From: Arion vulgaris
Taxonomy: Eukaryota > Mollusca > Gastropoda > Stylommatophora > Arionidae
DNA length: 64,000 nucleotides
Reading direction: 5' to 3'
Assembly: GCA_020796225.1 (NCBI GenBank)
Contig: CM036753.1
Span: 74,970,865-75,034,864 of the forward strand
Of this stretch, positions 11,691 through 22,547 are shown one piece after another. Under the pieces are notes generated by a model, which saw nothing but the letters and a program-made list of their open reading frames with translations, was not told the origin of the DNA and searched no databases. How positions within the stretch are numbered: position 1 is the stretch's first letter; each line of letters begins with the position of its first letter. The position numbers were made by a program, and so were the translations under genes.

Positions 11691-11922
11691 TTAATTGCAT
11701 ATCCTTTACAGGACTTTGCGAATCAACCCTAGCTTTTAACGCTGTTTGTGATTTTTCTAGGCATTATTAGTTTGCCATTGCTTTCTGAACGGGTGGTGCC
11801 ATCGTCCTTTGTAAAAATGAGCGCGAAACAATTTGCAACCAAACTGTCCGCGGCGTGATTCGAACTCAGAACGTCGGGGTTAATAGACCGAGTCACTATC
11901 CCCTAAGCCACAGACGCCACCA
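11691..11922 (-). mobile_element. tRNA-derived SINE-D copy
   Basis: On the minus strand it starts GGTGGCGTCTGTGGCTTAGG (A box) and has the B box GAGTTCGAATCA about 40 bases later; a body follows with CACCCGTTCAGAAAGCAATG and a 3' end AAAGTCCTGTAAAGGATATG. The same order is seen at 44161-44393, 48403-48642, 49755-49983 and 43865-44093. The poly-A tail is short or absent and I could not define a clean TSD. Confidence 0.85.
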
Positions 11923-12039
11923 TCCAGATAATAACACATAAATAACTGATACAATATAGAAATACGAAATGAATAACAGAAGAATAACTGACATCAAATA
12001 GAAATATGAAACATATAACACAGTCGTAATTGTCTAACA

Positions 12040-12295
12040 TTTAGCTTGTGTCTATCGGAACGTGGTTCCATGACAGTAGCTTCAAATGCCTCCCTGTCCT
12101 GTGTGAGATGCCCGGCGTCTGTCACACTCATACTCAATTCATTTATGAAATTCAGCACCCATTATTTCATCCGTCTTTTTCTCCTTCGTCTTCCTGTTAA
12201 CATTCCCTCCAGAATGATCTTATTCAGAGAATCTTGCCGTTTTATATGTCCAAATAATTTAATTTTTCCCTTTTTTATCTTGTTTTAAAAAATAA
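12040..12295 (-). pseudogene. LINE RT C-terminal relic
   Basis: Minus-strand reading: KIKLFGHIKRQDSLNKIIL, then EGMLTGRRRRKRRMK, a TAA, then WVLNFINELSMSVTDAGHLT and QDREAFEATVMEPRSDRH. The F.GH..R, basic G.R.R.R, and final D...F...V segments are typical of the C-terminus of LINE polymerases. One stop codon. The upstream side (above 12295) is AT-rich and not RT, so it is truncated. Confidence 0.8.
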
Positions 12296-13344
12296 TATTA
12301 GTCCCTTCTCTTAAATTTGAAACTATAACAAAACTGACATAATTTTTATATCCATGATATTCTGAGCACTTTTCTTTAGAACTAATATTAAAATGCAAAG
12401 TTTAAAAAGTTATATAAGTCGCACTGATTACTGAAATATAACATTTAAAACAACTTTCATTAGATGTAATTAGTTGTTGAATAGCATGATTGATTATATT
12501 CTCTGATTGTATGATTTAAGCTTATTACTTAGTTAATTGTTGATTTTAACTTGATGACTTGAGAAGATAAATAAACAATTTATTTCATATTAAAAAATCG
12601 AGATGTTTTTAATTGTCTGAAATTGTATGCCGTATTAATACATTGGATTCTCCATTAGCCTCAAACAAACACAAATTTGTTCATAGAAAAATATTTTTAA
12701 CAGAACATTACATTAATTGAAAGATAGCAAAGGAGAGAGAAAGAGAAATTAGGGAGTGAGAAAGAATCGAAAATAATAGAGGTAGATTAAGAGATAGCAA
12801 AAATTAGCACACAAATCGAAGAAAGACTCCGTTTGACGATTTATGTAAATAGCGACGTTAGAGACTTGAATTTGCATTCGGGAAACGTCGTCTCTTACTT
12901 CTCCAGGATTTCACAGTTCTCTGCTACGGCGGCTTCATCTTTGAATTTAATCATAGATCGTTACAGTAATTAAGCTCCACTGTTACAAATGCACTGAACG
13001 TACCTCACGTTTCAACACCAGAGATGCCTGGAGTCGAGCTAAATTGCGCGTGTTTACAGTCACGTGATTGCTTGTTTAGTTGTGTAACTTGAGAGCGAGC
13101 GGATTTCTAGACAATGTTGAAACTCTCATTTAGAGATCTGTTTCGATACTGAGTAAAAGACTTTCAAACGTGCCACATTGTTTAGTTACTCTTGTCTGTC
13201 TTTCCTCATTCAATACTTGAGGTCTTCGATTTATTTTCTGCGGCTTGTCCGCATTTCACTTTGTTTACATTCGAATTTCTCTCTCGTTTATTCTAATTTT
13301 TATTCTCTTTTTCCTATGACTTTTTACCTTCTAGTGTGAGTTAA
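12296..13344. other. No recognisable gene
   Basis: AT-rich to about 12830. 12840-13130 has a more even composition with several CG dinucleotides and no coding frame; a promoter or 5' exon cannot be excluded but there is no positive evidence. Confidence 0.35.
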
Positions 13345-13620
13345 ATGCTTCCATCATCATCATCGTCTAATAGCTTGTCCTGAGAATAACTTTGCCACCC
13401 AAACAGTTCTATGGTATTTCTCTCTCTCATAGTCCAGGTGTTCCTCCTCTGCTCCTGGCAATCTCAAAGCACCCCTCACATCATGAATCAATCTTCTACG
13501 TGGTCTTCTCCGTTTCCTCTTTGTCATGATGCCTTTTTCTATAATAGTTTCTCCACTCGTGTTTTTATACGTCCTAAGGGCTGAACTTTTCTCTTTTTTA
13601 TTTGTAGATAGCATCATTCA
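13345..13620 (-). pseudogene. LINE RT C-terminal relic
   Basis: The minus frame reads KRKRRRPRRRLIHDVRGAL, LPGAEEEHLDYEREKYHRTV and WVAKLFSGQAIRR, then stop. The RGRPR.RW..DV and YER..YH..VWVAK.F pattern is the end of a LINE polymerase, and the stop is probably the natural one. Upstream (13625-13800) may hold more decayed element, but I cannot support its product. Confidence 0.75.
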
Positions 13621-14240
13621 ATATTTCTTGGTGTTTATTTCCTTTCCATCTTACCGTTATTGTTATCTAGGCATCTTCATGGAAGTTAGTCTGCTATTAC
13701 TTTCCTTCCTGTCACAGTTACCTTATTATCCATGACTGTAGCCATTGTCTCTTTCAGAGAGATCCTATGCGTATAACCATTGCAACTATGTTGTTTACTA
13801 CGCCAACTCCTCAACTATATGGTTTACTGACTGCTATTTCTAAAAAAAACAAGTTGTCTTCATGTACTTACTCTTGCTAACTCTAGTTTTAGTTTGTACT
13901 ATTGTCTGCTATATTTATTTTTAAAATTAATTCTCTTTTTCATAGTCTTCAATAATGTACGAATACACAAACTCTTGCACACACTAACATGTATATACAT
14001 GTCTTTATGTGTACTTTATAATAGCATTCGGATTCTTGTCTAGTTTCCTGTGTCATTGATTCCGTTAATATATTTTTCCATAGCTGTTTTGTTATCAACT
14101 CCCCATATAGTCTACAAATCTAGCAACAAACGTTTTATTCCCAAGTATCTTCAATTGGACATTCTACGTAGATTCTAAGTAACCTGCTTGAGTGTCATTT
14201 CTGATCCGTCTCTCTAATGGAGTTTATAATATCAGCAATT
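13621..14240. other. No clear feature; possible decayed LINE flank
   Basis: Minus-strand pieces such as MDNKVTVTGRKVIAD near 13710-13760 could be decayed element sequence joined to the LINE tail, but no diagnostic motif is visible. Confidence 0.25.
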
Positions 14241-14422
14241 CCCAATGCTATACAGTTTTGTCTTCAGCTTCAACACTGCCCAATGCTATACAGTTTTGTC
14301 TTCAGCTTCAACACTGCCCAATGCTATACAGTTTTGTCTTCAGCTTCAACACTGCCCAATGCTATACAGTTTTGTCTTCAGCTTCAACACTGCCCAATGC
14401 TATACAGTTTTGTCTTCAGCTT
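14241..14422. repeat. 38-bp tandem array, almost five copies
   Basis: Unit CAATGCTATACAGTTTTGTC plus TTCAGCTTCAACACTGCC, practically identical between copies, so young. All three plus frames stay open through it only because 38 is not a multiple of three. Unrelated in sequence to the 38-bp array at 11265. Confidence 0.95.
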
Positions 14423-15158
14423 GTCCCTAAAATGTGTATAAGTGTCTTATTTCCAATTGAACATATAGTATATAACAATGTACGCTTTCCCGAGTTCTAT
14501 TCATTATGGACTATCGTTTGGACATCGTTTAAATACTGGCAACTAGTTTTTGTTGACTACCCGTTTCGTTTCCTGTCGGTTTTTTTAACAAGTTCTCTTT
14601 ACTGCTTCTTGAAGAATAATTCGAAAAATTCGCAAAGATTTGTTCACATGTCAACACCATAAAATCATTCCGCTTTTTTTTACGATTGACAGTTGCATGG
14701 TATAGGTCGGCATATATAACTATGCATTGGGCTTGTTGGTTTGTGACCAAGTGCATATATAGTATTTACTATGCATGTTGTGGATAGATCTCTGTTTAGA
14801 TATTGTTCCTAAAATTTCCATTTCATTTTCACAAAGTCTCACAGATATGTCTAAAAATGGATGTAACCAATCCTCTGATGAGAAGTTGATGCTCAGCGTA
14901 TCACATGTCCGATCTATCTCCAGCACTTCTTATGGATGATCGTGCTCATGTTCTCTTGTTGACATTGTGCATGCAGTTTTTGTGTACTTGGATAATGCAC
15001 ACTCAAATCTACCAACCACGTTTTCATTTAGCATTTGATTAATAATATTTTCATTTTATGAAACAAGCTACTCATTTGTCACTAGGTTATTACTGAATCC
15101 ATTACCCAAGACAACTCCCTCCGTTATGATTTGATTAATATCATCTCCCTCCTAACAG
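14423..15158. other. No recognisable feature
   Basis: AT-rich, with two short open minus-strand frames (14529-14756, 14720-14926) that match no family I know. Confidence 0.35.
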
Positions 15159-15375
15159 ACAAGTTATTGATTTATCACTTGACGAATACATGCTACATTT
15201 CAAGACAAGTTCATTTATCACTTGACTAATACAAGCTACATTTCAAGACAAGTTATTCATTTATGACTTGACTAATACAAGCTACATTTCAAGAGACAAG
15301 TTATTCAATTATCACTTGACGAATACAGGCTAAATTTCAAGAGACAAGCTATTCACTCATCACGAATATAATGCA
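15159..15375. repeat. Tandem repeat, 43-48-bp unit, about 4.5 copies
   Basis: GACAAGTTATTCATTTATCA followed by CTTGACTAATACAAGCTACA and TTTCAAGA recurs from 15159. Unit length varies through small indels; the last copy is partial. Confidence 0.8.
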
Positions 15376-15863
15376 ACCTCCATCACACAAGATAATAATA
15401 TGATACTGCTTTGTTTATGTATGAATATAATTTACTGTTTGTTTGAGCATTTCCCTTTGAACTTTAGTTTTAACTTATCCCATACCACTTCCAGTAATAT
15501 CTAACATTTGTCCCGCCACAACTTCCAGCCACTTTGTTACTGCTGATGATATTTGATATCCCTAGAGGGTTTTCGAGCTTTGCACGAGCGGGGTGGAGGA
15601 CATATCAATTATCAATTGTCCCTTATTATTACAACATTCCAACATTATGTTCCCACAAACATTAGTCTTTCCTAACAGAAATGTTCTCTTTTTTTGGCAA
15701 CCCAAATAGTTCATCATTTGAAGAATACTATTTTAAATTAATATCATGCCTCTTGATATTGCCTCTTGATATTGAGTCGGTATTAACCATATAATTCATA
15801 ATACATATGAATTATTTAATTCTGTGTCCTGGAGCACTGTTGCCATAATTTGTATTGGGTGTA

Positions 15864-16205
15864 CAGTCTTCCCATTTAGTGTCGTGTGTGCAATCTTCCC
15901 ATTTAGTGTCGTGTGTAAAATCTTCCCATTTAGTGTCGTGTGTATAATCTTCCCATTTAGTTTCGTGAGTACAATCTTCCCATTTAGTTTCGTGAGTACA
16001 ATCTTCGCATTTAGTTTCGTGAGTACAATCTTCCCATTTAGTTTCGTATTCTAGTCACAATATTCACAGTTTATGTCAGGAAGATACTATTCCTGTTCAG
16101 CGCAAGGAGTGCAATCTTCCCCTTTATTGTCGAGAGTACAATCTTCACAGTCTTTGTAGGGAACACAATCTTACCAATTTTATGTCTGGTCATAATCTTC
16201 ACATT
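15864..16205. repeat. 27-bp minisatellite, decaying at its right end
   Basis: Seven copies of AATCTTCCCATTTAGTGTCG plus TGTGTAC up to about 16062, with a GTGT-type block followed by a GTGAGT-type block. From 16080 to 16205 divergent copies (AATCTTCC, AATCTTCAC) are spaced more widely. The 27-bp unit is nine codons, so a frame IFPFSVVCT stays open; no protein is implied. Confidence 0.85.
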
Positions 16206-16698
16206 TTTATGTGTTAATAAAAAACTGAATCTGGCCTCTAGGTTTTAGTTCTTGCACATTTACGCATAATATCAATGTAAATAAGTTAATTTATCAAGCT
16301 TGGAAAACATATTTGTTTTGATAATGACAGCCAACGTCTCAGCACTTTGAAAGTGCACATATGTGCTCAGGTTCCATTTATATATCGAGGATTTAGCATA
16401 AGGACGGTATCTATTAGACGCTGGTTACACGGAATCAGTGTCAAGCTTAGCATGTGTCTCTTCCTACTATAGCTAAATTTTATTACAATTTCTTCAGTAA
16501 GAATACATCTGTCATCAAATGCTGTGTCATAATTTAACACATTATGTTAAAACAGCTGCAGTGAGTCCCCATATCGACATCCGTCTGAAACATACATGTA
16601 AGAATAAGAGTGTGAAGAATGGATGATAGTCGCATAACCCCCAATAGATTATGTTCTGTCAAATTTCGAAAAGAGAAAAAAGACTCCAAGGCGGACCA
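16206..16698. other. No recognisable feature
   Basis: Mixed, stop-rich sequence before the SINE-A target site at 16699. Confidence 0.45.
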
Positions 16699-16709
16699 CA
16701 TCTCAGGTA

Positions 16710-16919
16710 TTTTTTTTTTTTTTTCCGATCCAGAAACAATTGAGCTGAAAGCTCTTCGGCTCGCTGTCATGGATATCGTAACCCTTCGGCTCGGTGCCCC
16801 GAACACCGTAAATCTGGGGAACCTGTAGCTTTTCTGCCAGTCCGCGGAGTTGAACCCACACTTACAGAGGACTAGTCACCCGTAGTCCAACGCGTTACGA
16901 ACACGCTGGGCACGCGGGC
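16710..16919 (-). mobile_element. tRNA-derived SINE-A, full length
   Basis: On the minus strand: head GCCCGCGTGCCCAGCGTG, A box TAACGCGTTGGACTACGGG, B box GGGTTCAACTCCGCGG, a body with two CCGAAG repeats and CTGGATCGG, and a poly-A tail. The flanking duplication CATCTCAGGTA is exact (16699-16709 and 16920-16930). This is a complete insertion of about 210 bp and one of five copies here. Confidence 0.95.
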
Positions 16920-16930
16920 CATCTCAGGTA

Positions 16931-17639
16931 TAAGGATATCTGCAAGATCTCAATAAAGAACTTTTCTTGAAGTCCCAACACATGGTAAAAGGCTATCTCA
17001 TGATTAAGCTATGTGAAAAATAACGCAAAAACGCAGAACTGTTCGATAAGTAATTTAGGGATGAACTTCTCGACAAGAGAAACAGTTGAAAACTCAGAAG
17101 TCGCTACCGTTACATAGTTGCCGATCGAGAGTCCGCAAATACGAGAATTTCATATATATATATATAAATACAGAGAGGAAGGGAGAGAGAGAGAAAGAGA
17201 AAGAGAGAGGTGGGTAGGAGTCGTTCCCTTTCTCATAACTTCTTTTTTATCCTACATTGTTCTAATTTTTATGCAAGACCTGTATTATTATCTCTCCAAA
17301 ACTATTCAAAAAAATTACTGACGATTTGTCTTTTTGTGAAAGATGGCGAAAAGTGAGAATATCTTTCACCGTGAATGGCTCACCGAATTGCTTACACTTA
17401 ACAGGTACTAAGTATTTTTGCATCTTTCTGCCATTAGTTTTAATTATATCTGTGAGCATATGTATTTTATCTCAATAATTTATGGATTACATTTAGTAAC
17501 AAGGAGTGCTCTAGGATATAAGAACATTCTAAGAAAAATAGTAAAGGGGGTATTTTTGGCATACAATTCAAATTAGAGTAACTAATCATTTCTTATTGTA
17601 AGAAACATGGAACAGATTAGCATAATGTATATCGACTCG
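16931..17639. other. No gene; simple repeats at 17151-17212
   Basis: A short AT dinucleotide run (17151-17164) adjoins a GA-rich tract (17174-17212). A 65-codon minus frame (17262-17459) has no match I recognise. Confidence 0.4.
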
Positions 17640-17775
17640 GAGACAGGCGGGTTGTGGGTGTCATCATTCGATGTTCCACACGCGAAGAAAGGTTTGGCCT
17701 CTACCGCCTGTACACTAGGATCTAGATATGTGAAGTGACATGCACTTCATACCCTACGGTCTGAAAATATTACGG
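17640..17775. repeat. Dispersed repeat of unknown class
   Basis: The reverse complement (CAGACCGTAGGGTATGAAGT, GCATGTCACTT, then GATCCTAGTGTACAGGCGG) resembles 3210-3400, where it is smeared by homopolymers. No TIR or poly-A tail was defined. Confidence 0.4.
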
Positions 17776-18774
17776 GACATTTTATTTGTGTATTCAGAGA
17801 AACAGACACATGCACACATTGCCTTGATTGTGTACATGTCTTGTACTGTTTACACAAACATACTAAACCATCTTCAAAGCTGTGTACTGTGTATATTCAT
17901 ACTTATTGTGGTTATAGCACAGTAGTAATTGTTGTGTATGTATAGTTGACTTCAATTAATAGCTAGAATGAAAAGTCTATTGTTTGAGTGGATTGATCGC
18001 TATTTACAATTGATGGTATTATGCTTGTTATTTTTTCCTCTCCGCTAATCGTTGAACATATGGCCCCCAACAGTTGTTCATCATTTTCCTCATTCTTTGG
18101 TCGTTTTCTTTATGCCTTCCCGCGATAATTCGGTATATTTCAGTTCTTCACGAAAACTCTCCAGTAATTTTAGGACCTGTTTTTTTATGTTTCATTTGCA
18201 GATTCCACCCTAACACTTGTCTAAAGACACTTTTCTGTGTCTTTGACAGTGTGTTTCTGACCGACCACTATTTTATCCTCTTACTCGGGACATCAAGTGT
18301 TCCAGCAAAATCTTTGTCCACAAATCTGTGTTTGTTGCTATGCCACATCATCTCAGTCAACAGGATCAATCGACAGGAGGGATTTGTTGATAAATGTATG
18401 AATCTTATTTGTATTGGGAAATCAGTCTATTTTTAAAAAAATACTCAACCAGATAGTATTGAACGATTGTGAGAAATGTTTCGCGATAGTGAAGCTCAAT
18501 ATAGTCTTGAGGAGCAAGGGAAGGGAAGTTAAGGGTATTAGAGGCGGTGGTTCGTCTTTTTTTTTTTTTTTTGAGAAAAGTGCTGCTTCAAAGCTAGCTA
18601 AAGGTCTGATGAATAAATTGTTCTGGTTGTTACTGAAGATGCTGGATATTTCCCAGAAAAACTAACGAAAATAATTACAGAATGTGCTTAATCGAATACA
18701 CAGGTATATGTATACCTGTTATGAAACTACAATCTACTTAAAATAGTTGTCGAGAAGTACACATATTTCTACAG
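17776..18774. other. No recognisable gene
   Basis: Contains a 120-codon plus frame (18074-18436) with no family I recognise and a T run at 18558-18573. No repeat match seen. Confidence 0.35.
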
Positions 18775-19060
18775 AAGAAAAGTGTCGGTGCGGGTAACCA
18801 GGAAAGGTAGACTACGAAACAATGACATTAGAAGCAGAGGGGACATAGCTTCATGCACCGAATACATTGAAACACAACAAATGCAGTGGTTCGGACATTT
18901 AATGAGAATGGAGTACAACCAATCACCAATAACAGCATATAATCAAAGAGATCAGGTACTAGAGCCAAGTGAAGACCAAGAAAAAGATGGATAGACAATA
19001 TCAAGACCACACTAAAAATAAATACGGATATAACACAACAAAGGTGACTCATCTGATCCT
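18775..19060 (+). pseudogene. LINE RT C-terminal relic
   Basis: The frame reads VTRKGRLRNNDIRSRGDIAS, YIETQQMQWFGHLMRMEYNQ and, after a one-base shift near 18970, RPRKRWIDNIKTTLK. V.R.DR.RN.DIR, then I..QQ..WFGH..RM, then GRPR.RW is the C-terminus of a LINE polymerase of the same general type as 30560-30850 and 57480-58160. A short 3' UTR ending in GATAAATAAATA follows to about 19155. Confidence 0.85.
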
Positions 19061-19496
19061 CAAATGCAAATGAAAGTTCCCAACCCTACGCTTAACTGCA
19101 ATAGTGGACAACAAACTCCATCATCCACCTGATGAAAGACAATAGATAAATAAATATCTTTTGTATACTAAAGTTTATAGCCTTAGCGCTTATAAATATA
19201 ACCTTTTTGTTGTTATGTTCTAGTTAAAGTAATATATTTATTAAATCAATTCCTTCAAATGAGAGCTATGACATATGTCTTTGCTGATCTGGTTGAGGAC
19301 TCATATCTGGTGTGTCAATTTTATGTAGCGCAACAAAATTGTAACTTGGTATGGAATGGAATGTTGATCTCTACGTGATGCATACACGAGTGTGGAAACA
19401 TACTACGTAATGCCAAACTGAATCGTTCACGGACGTGACGAGAATATAACGTGACAGTGAACTTTGGCTGCAGTGGTCTTGAGTAGGAAAAAACAG
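19061..19496. other. LINE 3' flank, then no feature
   Basis: The first 100 bp may be the LINE 3' UTR. The rest is unremarkable AT-rich sequence. Confidence 0.35.
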
Positions 19497-19728
19497 GGGT
19501 CTCTGCTTGTTAAGAGGTTACACAGTGCCTTGCATTTCGAAAGTTGTTGGTTCGAATTCGGGCATCCCCGTTCTCTTTGACATTGCAGTTTTTACAGAGA
19601 CTCCTAGGATTGTTACAGGAGCTACACAGTTCGTGCTTTGTGCAATACTTTTGACATATGGCGTGCTATTTCTACGAACCATGTGAGGTAAAACCCGATA
19701 AATTGTAGTCAATATTTCTGCGATAGAC
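19497..19728 (+). mobile_element. tRNA-derived SINE-C copy
   Basis: Head GGGTCTCTGCTTGTTAAGAGG (A box), B box TTGGTTCGAATTCGG, then the family body CAGAGACTCCTAGGATTGTT, GCTACACAGTTCGTGCTTTG, TGCAATACTTT and CCATTTCTAC-like segments, ending near AAAACCCGATAAATTG. Matches the copies at 22675-22932 and 59121-59345. No clean TSD defined. Confidence 0.85.
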
Positions 19729-20091
19729 CCTATTATACCCTTTGGCTTTTGAAAAAAAAAACAGAAATTGTTTATTGAGAAATACAATGAGAAAAATGTG
19801 AGGCTAAGCAGCTAATTTACACTGCTACTATGAGAACCGTCAGAGGACATGCACATGCTGTGTTGTTTGCCAGTGAGTTTCAGAGAATCAATGTAGTACA
19901 CGTGTGTGTCAACTGTCTCATTTTGCAATGCCAAAATAAGGTAGGTGTTGTAGTTTCCGTAATTATGGATTTAATTTAACCAATATCATACACTGAGTCT
20001 AACGACCAACACCGCTCATTATACCTTCTTCGGTCCTTCACAAACTATTTATTTTTCCAGTCTAATTTTCAGTTTTTCATCAACTGTCATA
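19729..20091. other. No recognisable feature
   Basis: AT-rich sequence between a SINE-C and a MITE. Nothing else seen. Confidence 0.4.
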
Positions 20092-20093
20092 TA

Positions 20094-20612
20094 CAGGATG
20101 TTCAAGATAAAAGTAGCCCGATTGACAAATCAAGTTGCCAAATACGCTTTTCATTTTGTGTATTTATTATTTAAACCGGTTCAGACTAGCTCGCCCTTAT
20201 TTGTTCATCGCCCCTTCCCGCACCATAATTACACACCATCACAAAAAGACTTGCTCACTTGACCTATACTACGTCATAGTTGAACTTTCTCATTTTCATA
20301 AATATAGGGTGTTCAACTTAAAAGCAGCCTCTGAATGGAGCTAATCTGGCATATATGTATGGAAATGAGAAGGTTCAGTTATGACGTAGTATAGGTCAAG
20401 GTTGTGTGATGGTGTGTAATTGTAGTGCGGGAAGGGGCGATGAACAAATGTGACGTAGGACAAGCTAGTCAGAACCGGTTTAAATAGTAAATAGACGAGA
20501 TGCAATGCGTACCTGGCAAATTTCTATTTATGACTGGGGCTGCTTTTAAGTTGAACACCCTGTATAAGCCAGATTGGCTCCTTGACAGTCTACTTTTATT
20601 TTGAACACACTG
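20094..20612. mobile_element. Tc1/mariner-type MITE, split by a second copy
   Basis: The left end TACAGGATGTTCAAGATAAA and the right end ATTTTGAACACACTGTA form imperfect terminal inverted repeats bounded by TA. The body matches the intact copies at 56030-56288 and 61946-62204 (ACCGGTT, CGCCCCTTCCCGCAC, GACCTATACTACGTCAT). The right 40 bp lie beyond another MITE (20305-20572) inserted at a TA, so this is the older of two nested copies. No coding capacity. Confidence 0.9.
20305..20572. mobile_element. Tc1/mariner-type MITE, inner nested copy
   Basis: Ends TAGGGTGTTCAACTTAAAAG and CTTTTAAGTTGAACACCCTG are near-perfect inverted repeats, with TA on both sides (20303-20304, 20573-20574). It lies in the opposite orientation to its host copy, so the pair could fold into a large hairpin. 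Confidence 0.95.
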
Positions 20613-20614
20613 TA

Positions 20615-21261
20615 TTATTTCTTGTCTAGCCCTCAGTCATTCATAAACTGTCATATATTGTTTCCAATCCAGTTCTCGTCCACTAACTTTTAAATATTAT
20701 CTTTCCATCGAACCTTCAAGGTACTATTAAATTACTTCCTTCCTCCCTCCCCCTCCCCATGCGTCCCCAAAGTAAAAGAAAGGTTAGTAACACAAAAAGT
20801 GAAAGAACTGTGCCTATATTATTACACATAGCATGTTAAACACGGTTGACCTGTGAATCTCATATACTGTAATTTCTAGTAGAGAATCGTTGTAACGTAA
20901 ATCGTTTGTTTCAACATTTAAGTGCTATTGAGTCGGCGAACTATGCCCTCTGACATTTACCCATGATCAACCATTCTTTGTTTGATATGGCAAAGGTTAC
21001 AGTTAATGGTTTTTCTGTTGCTGCAAATATGTACTATTATTTCCTGATCTTTTATCAGCAATCAAATAAGCAGCGTTCTAACATACACAAACTTAACGCT
21101 TTCCAAACATGTGTGAATTGTGTGTCTTTACATTAGTTAATTAATGATGAAATAATTAACTTTATGGTTGAACTGTAATTAACAATGTAAAATATTAGAG
21201 AACATGTGGAATCGAAGTTACATTTGAAACAAAACAAAATTGTGTTAAACTGATCTAAAGG
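20615..21261. other. No recognisable feature
   Basis: AT-rich; a short pyrimidine-rich stretch lies at 20733-20760. No gene seen. Confidence 0.45.
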
Positions 21262-21514
21262 ATTTAATAGCGAATGATTGAATTCATTAAACCTGTTTCC
21301 CATATGGGAGCAGTTCCTGTCTACAAGCCCTCTGCCGAGAGTGTTGGTTAACAAACCTACTACCAAAGATGTTGACACAAACACGAACTCCGTAGCTGAA
21401 GCAACAATTCTAGAGATCTAAGAAAATTTTGCACATGCGACTCGGTCCAGATTCTAACACACAACCTTCAGATCGCCATGCAAACGTCTTAACTCCTTCG
21501 TCACAGAGACTCCC
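21262..21514 (-). mobile_element. SINE-C copy, diverged
   Basis: The minus strand starts GGGAGTCTCTGTGACGAAGG and carries the family body (CTACGGAGTTCGTGTTTGTG, CCATATGGGAAACAGGTTTA). An extra stretch near 21345-21370 (AACAAACCTACTACCAAAG) is not in other copies. Old copy; the B box is weak (GTTAGAATCTGG). Confidence 0.75.
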
Positions 21515-21719
21515 ACTTATTTAAACTGATATACTGATTAAGTATTTCTTTACAAAACACATATATAAGAGAGAGAGGAGAGAGAGAGAAAGAAGAGCTT
21601 CTTTAAATGCGATTAACCTATTCTTTAACCTATTTAATATAGTTCATGTATGAGAAGAAACGATCTGAATTCAATCCATCATTGCATTTTGGCAATACAT
21701 CTTCAACAGGAACGACTTC

Positions 21720-22390
21720 AAATTATTGCTTCTTTCCTTCCTTCCGTTTAACTCGAAATGGTGTCTTTATCTTTATATTCAATGCTGTCTTGTATACATC
21801 TATGTCATTTGTAGCTTCCACATAGATCCGTGCAGTTTTCTTTCCAGTGTTGTTTCTTAACGCGAGTGAACTTGTTTCAATATAGGATACTTGAAGCAGT
21901 TTTGAAGTAACTGCTCTAGAGTCTGAATTGATTGTCCACATGTACATATGATTGAATTGTCAATCTTGAATTTTGTATACCAGTGGCCTGAATTGATTGT
22001 CCACATGTACTTATGATTGAATTGCCAATCTTGAATTTTATATACCGGTGGCCTGAATTGATTGTCCACATGTACATATGATGGAATTGCCAATCTTGAA
22101 TTTTGTATACCAGTGGCTGCAGAGTAGATTATGTACTGAGGCATAGAATGAAAACTTGTTTTAATCTGCTTATATTTTGGTGGTTGTCCTATTTTAGGGT
22201 TGGTGGTTTTCTGAGTAATCTTATTATTCTCCTCTTTCGAGTATACGTTACTGACATATCATGTTGCTTTTCTGCAGAATCTTCCCTGAAAGTCGTTCTA
22301 CTGTCTCATGCCCTGGTATTCCACAGTGAGACGATGTTCGATGTACGGCGACCTTGCACTAGTTGAAAAGTTCAGACAGTAAGACCTATA
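21720..22390 (-). pseudogene. LINE RNase H and C-terminal relic
   Basis: On the minus strand, decayed RNase H sequence (GIPGHETVERLSG near 22300-22340) leads to the segment homologous to 59570-59885 and then to a Cys motif region (TKFKIDNSIICTCGQSIQTL, EQLLQNCFKYPIL). HMY.K.K...S..C.CG...QT.EH.LQ.CP is the zinc-knuckle-like tail that follows RNase H in many LINEs. Three tandem copies of 65 bp (21923-22117) interrupt it. Below 21860 the frame continues to about 21723 without a recognised motif. Confidence 0.75.
21923..22117. repeat. 65-bp triplication inside the LINE relic
   Basis: Three units start at 21923, 21988 and 22053 (CTGAATTGATTGTCCACATG, ATTGAATTG, CAATCTTGAATTTTGTATAC, CAGTGGC). 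They encode the YTKFKIDNSIICTCGQSIQ part of the LINE C-terminus, so this is an early-stage expansion of coding sequence. Not a multiple of three, so each copy shifts frame. Confidence 0.9.
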
Positions 22391-22547
22391 GACCTGACAA
22401 TTTTCTGAACTGAAATGTCGTACGTGTTGAATCTGTTAAAAATACCGCAGATTGTTAATGAAGGTTGATGTTCGACATTTCAACAGCTGCCAAATTCATT
22501 GTCTGATTTTTGCCTAACATTTGTGACACAATTTCCTCGTTAGTACT

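Noticed and set aside
12840..13130. Possible CpG-rich promoter or first exon
   Set aside because: CG content is only moderately raised, with no frame, no splice site and no core promoter element I can point to.
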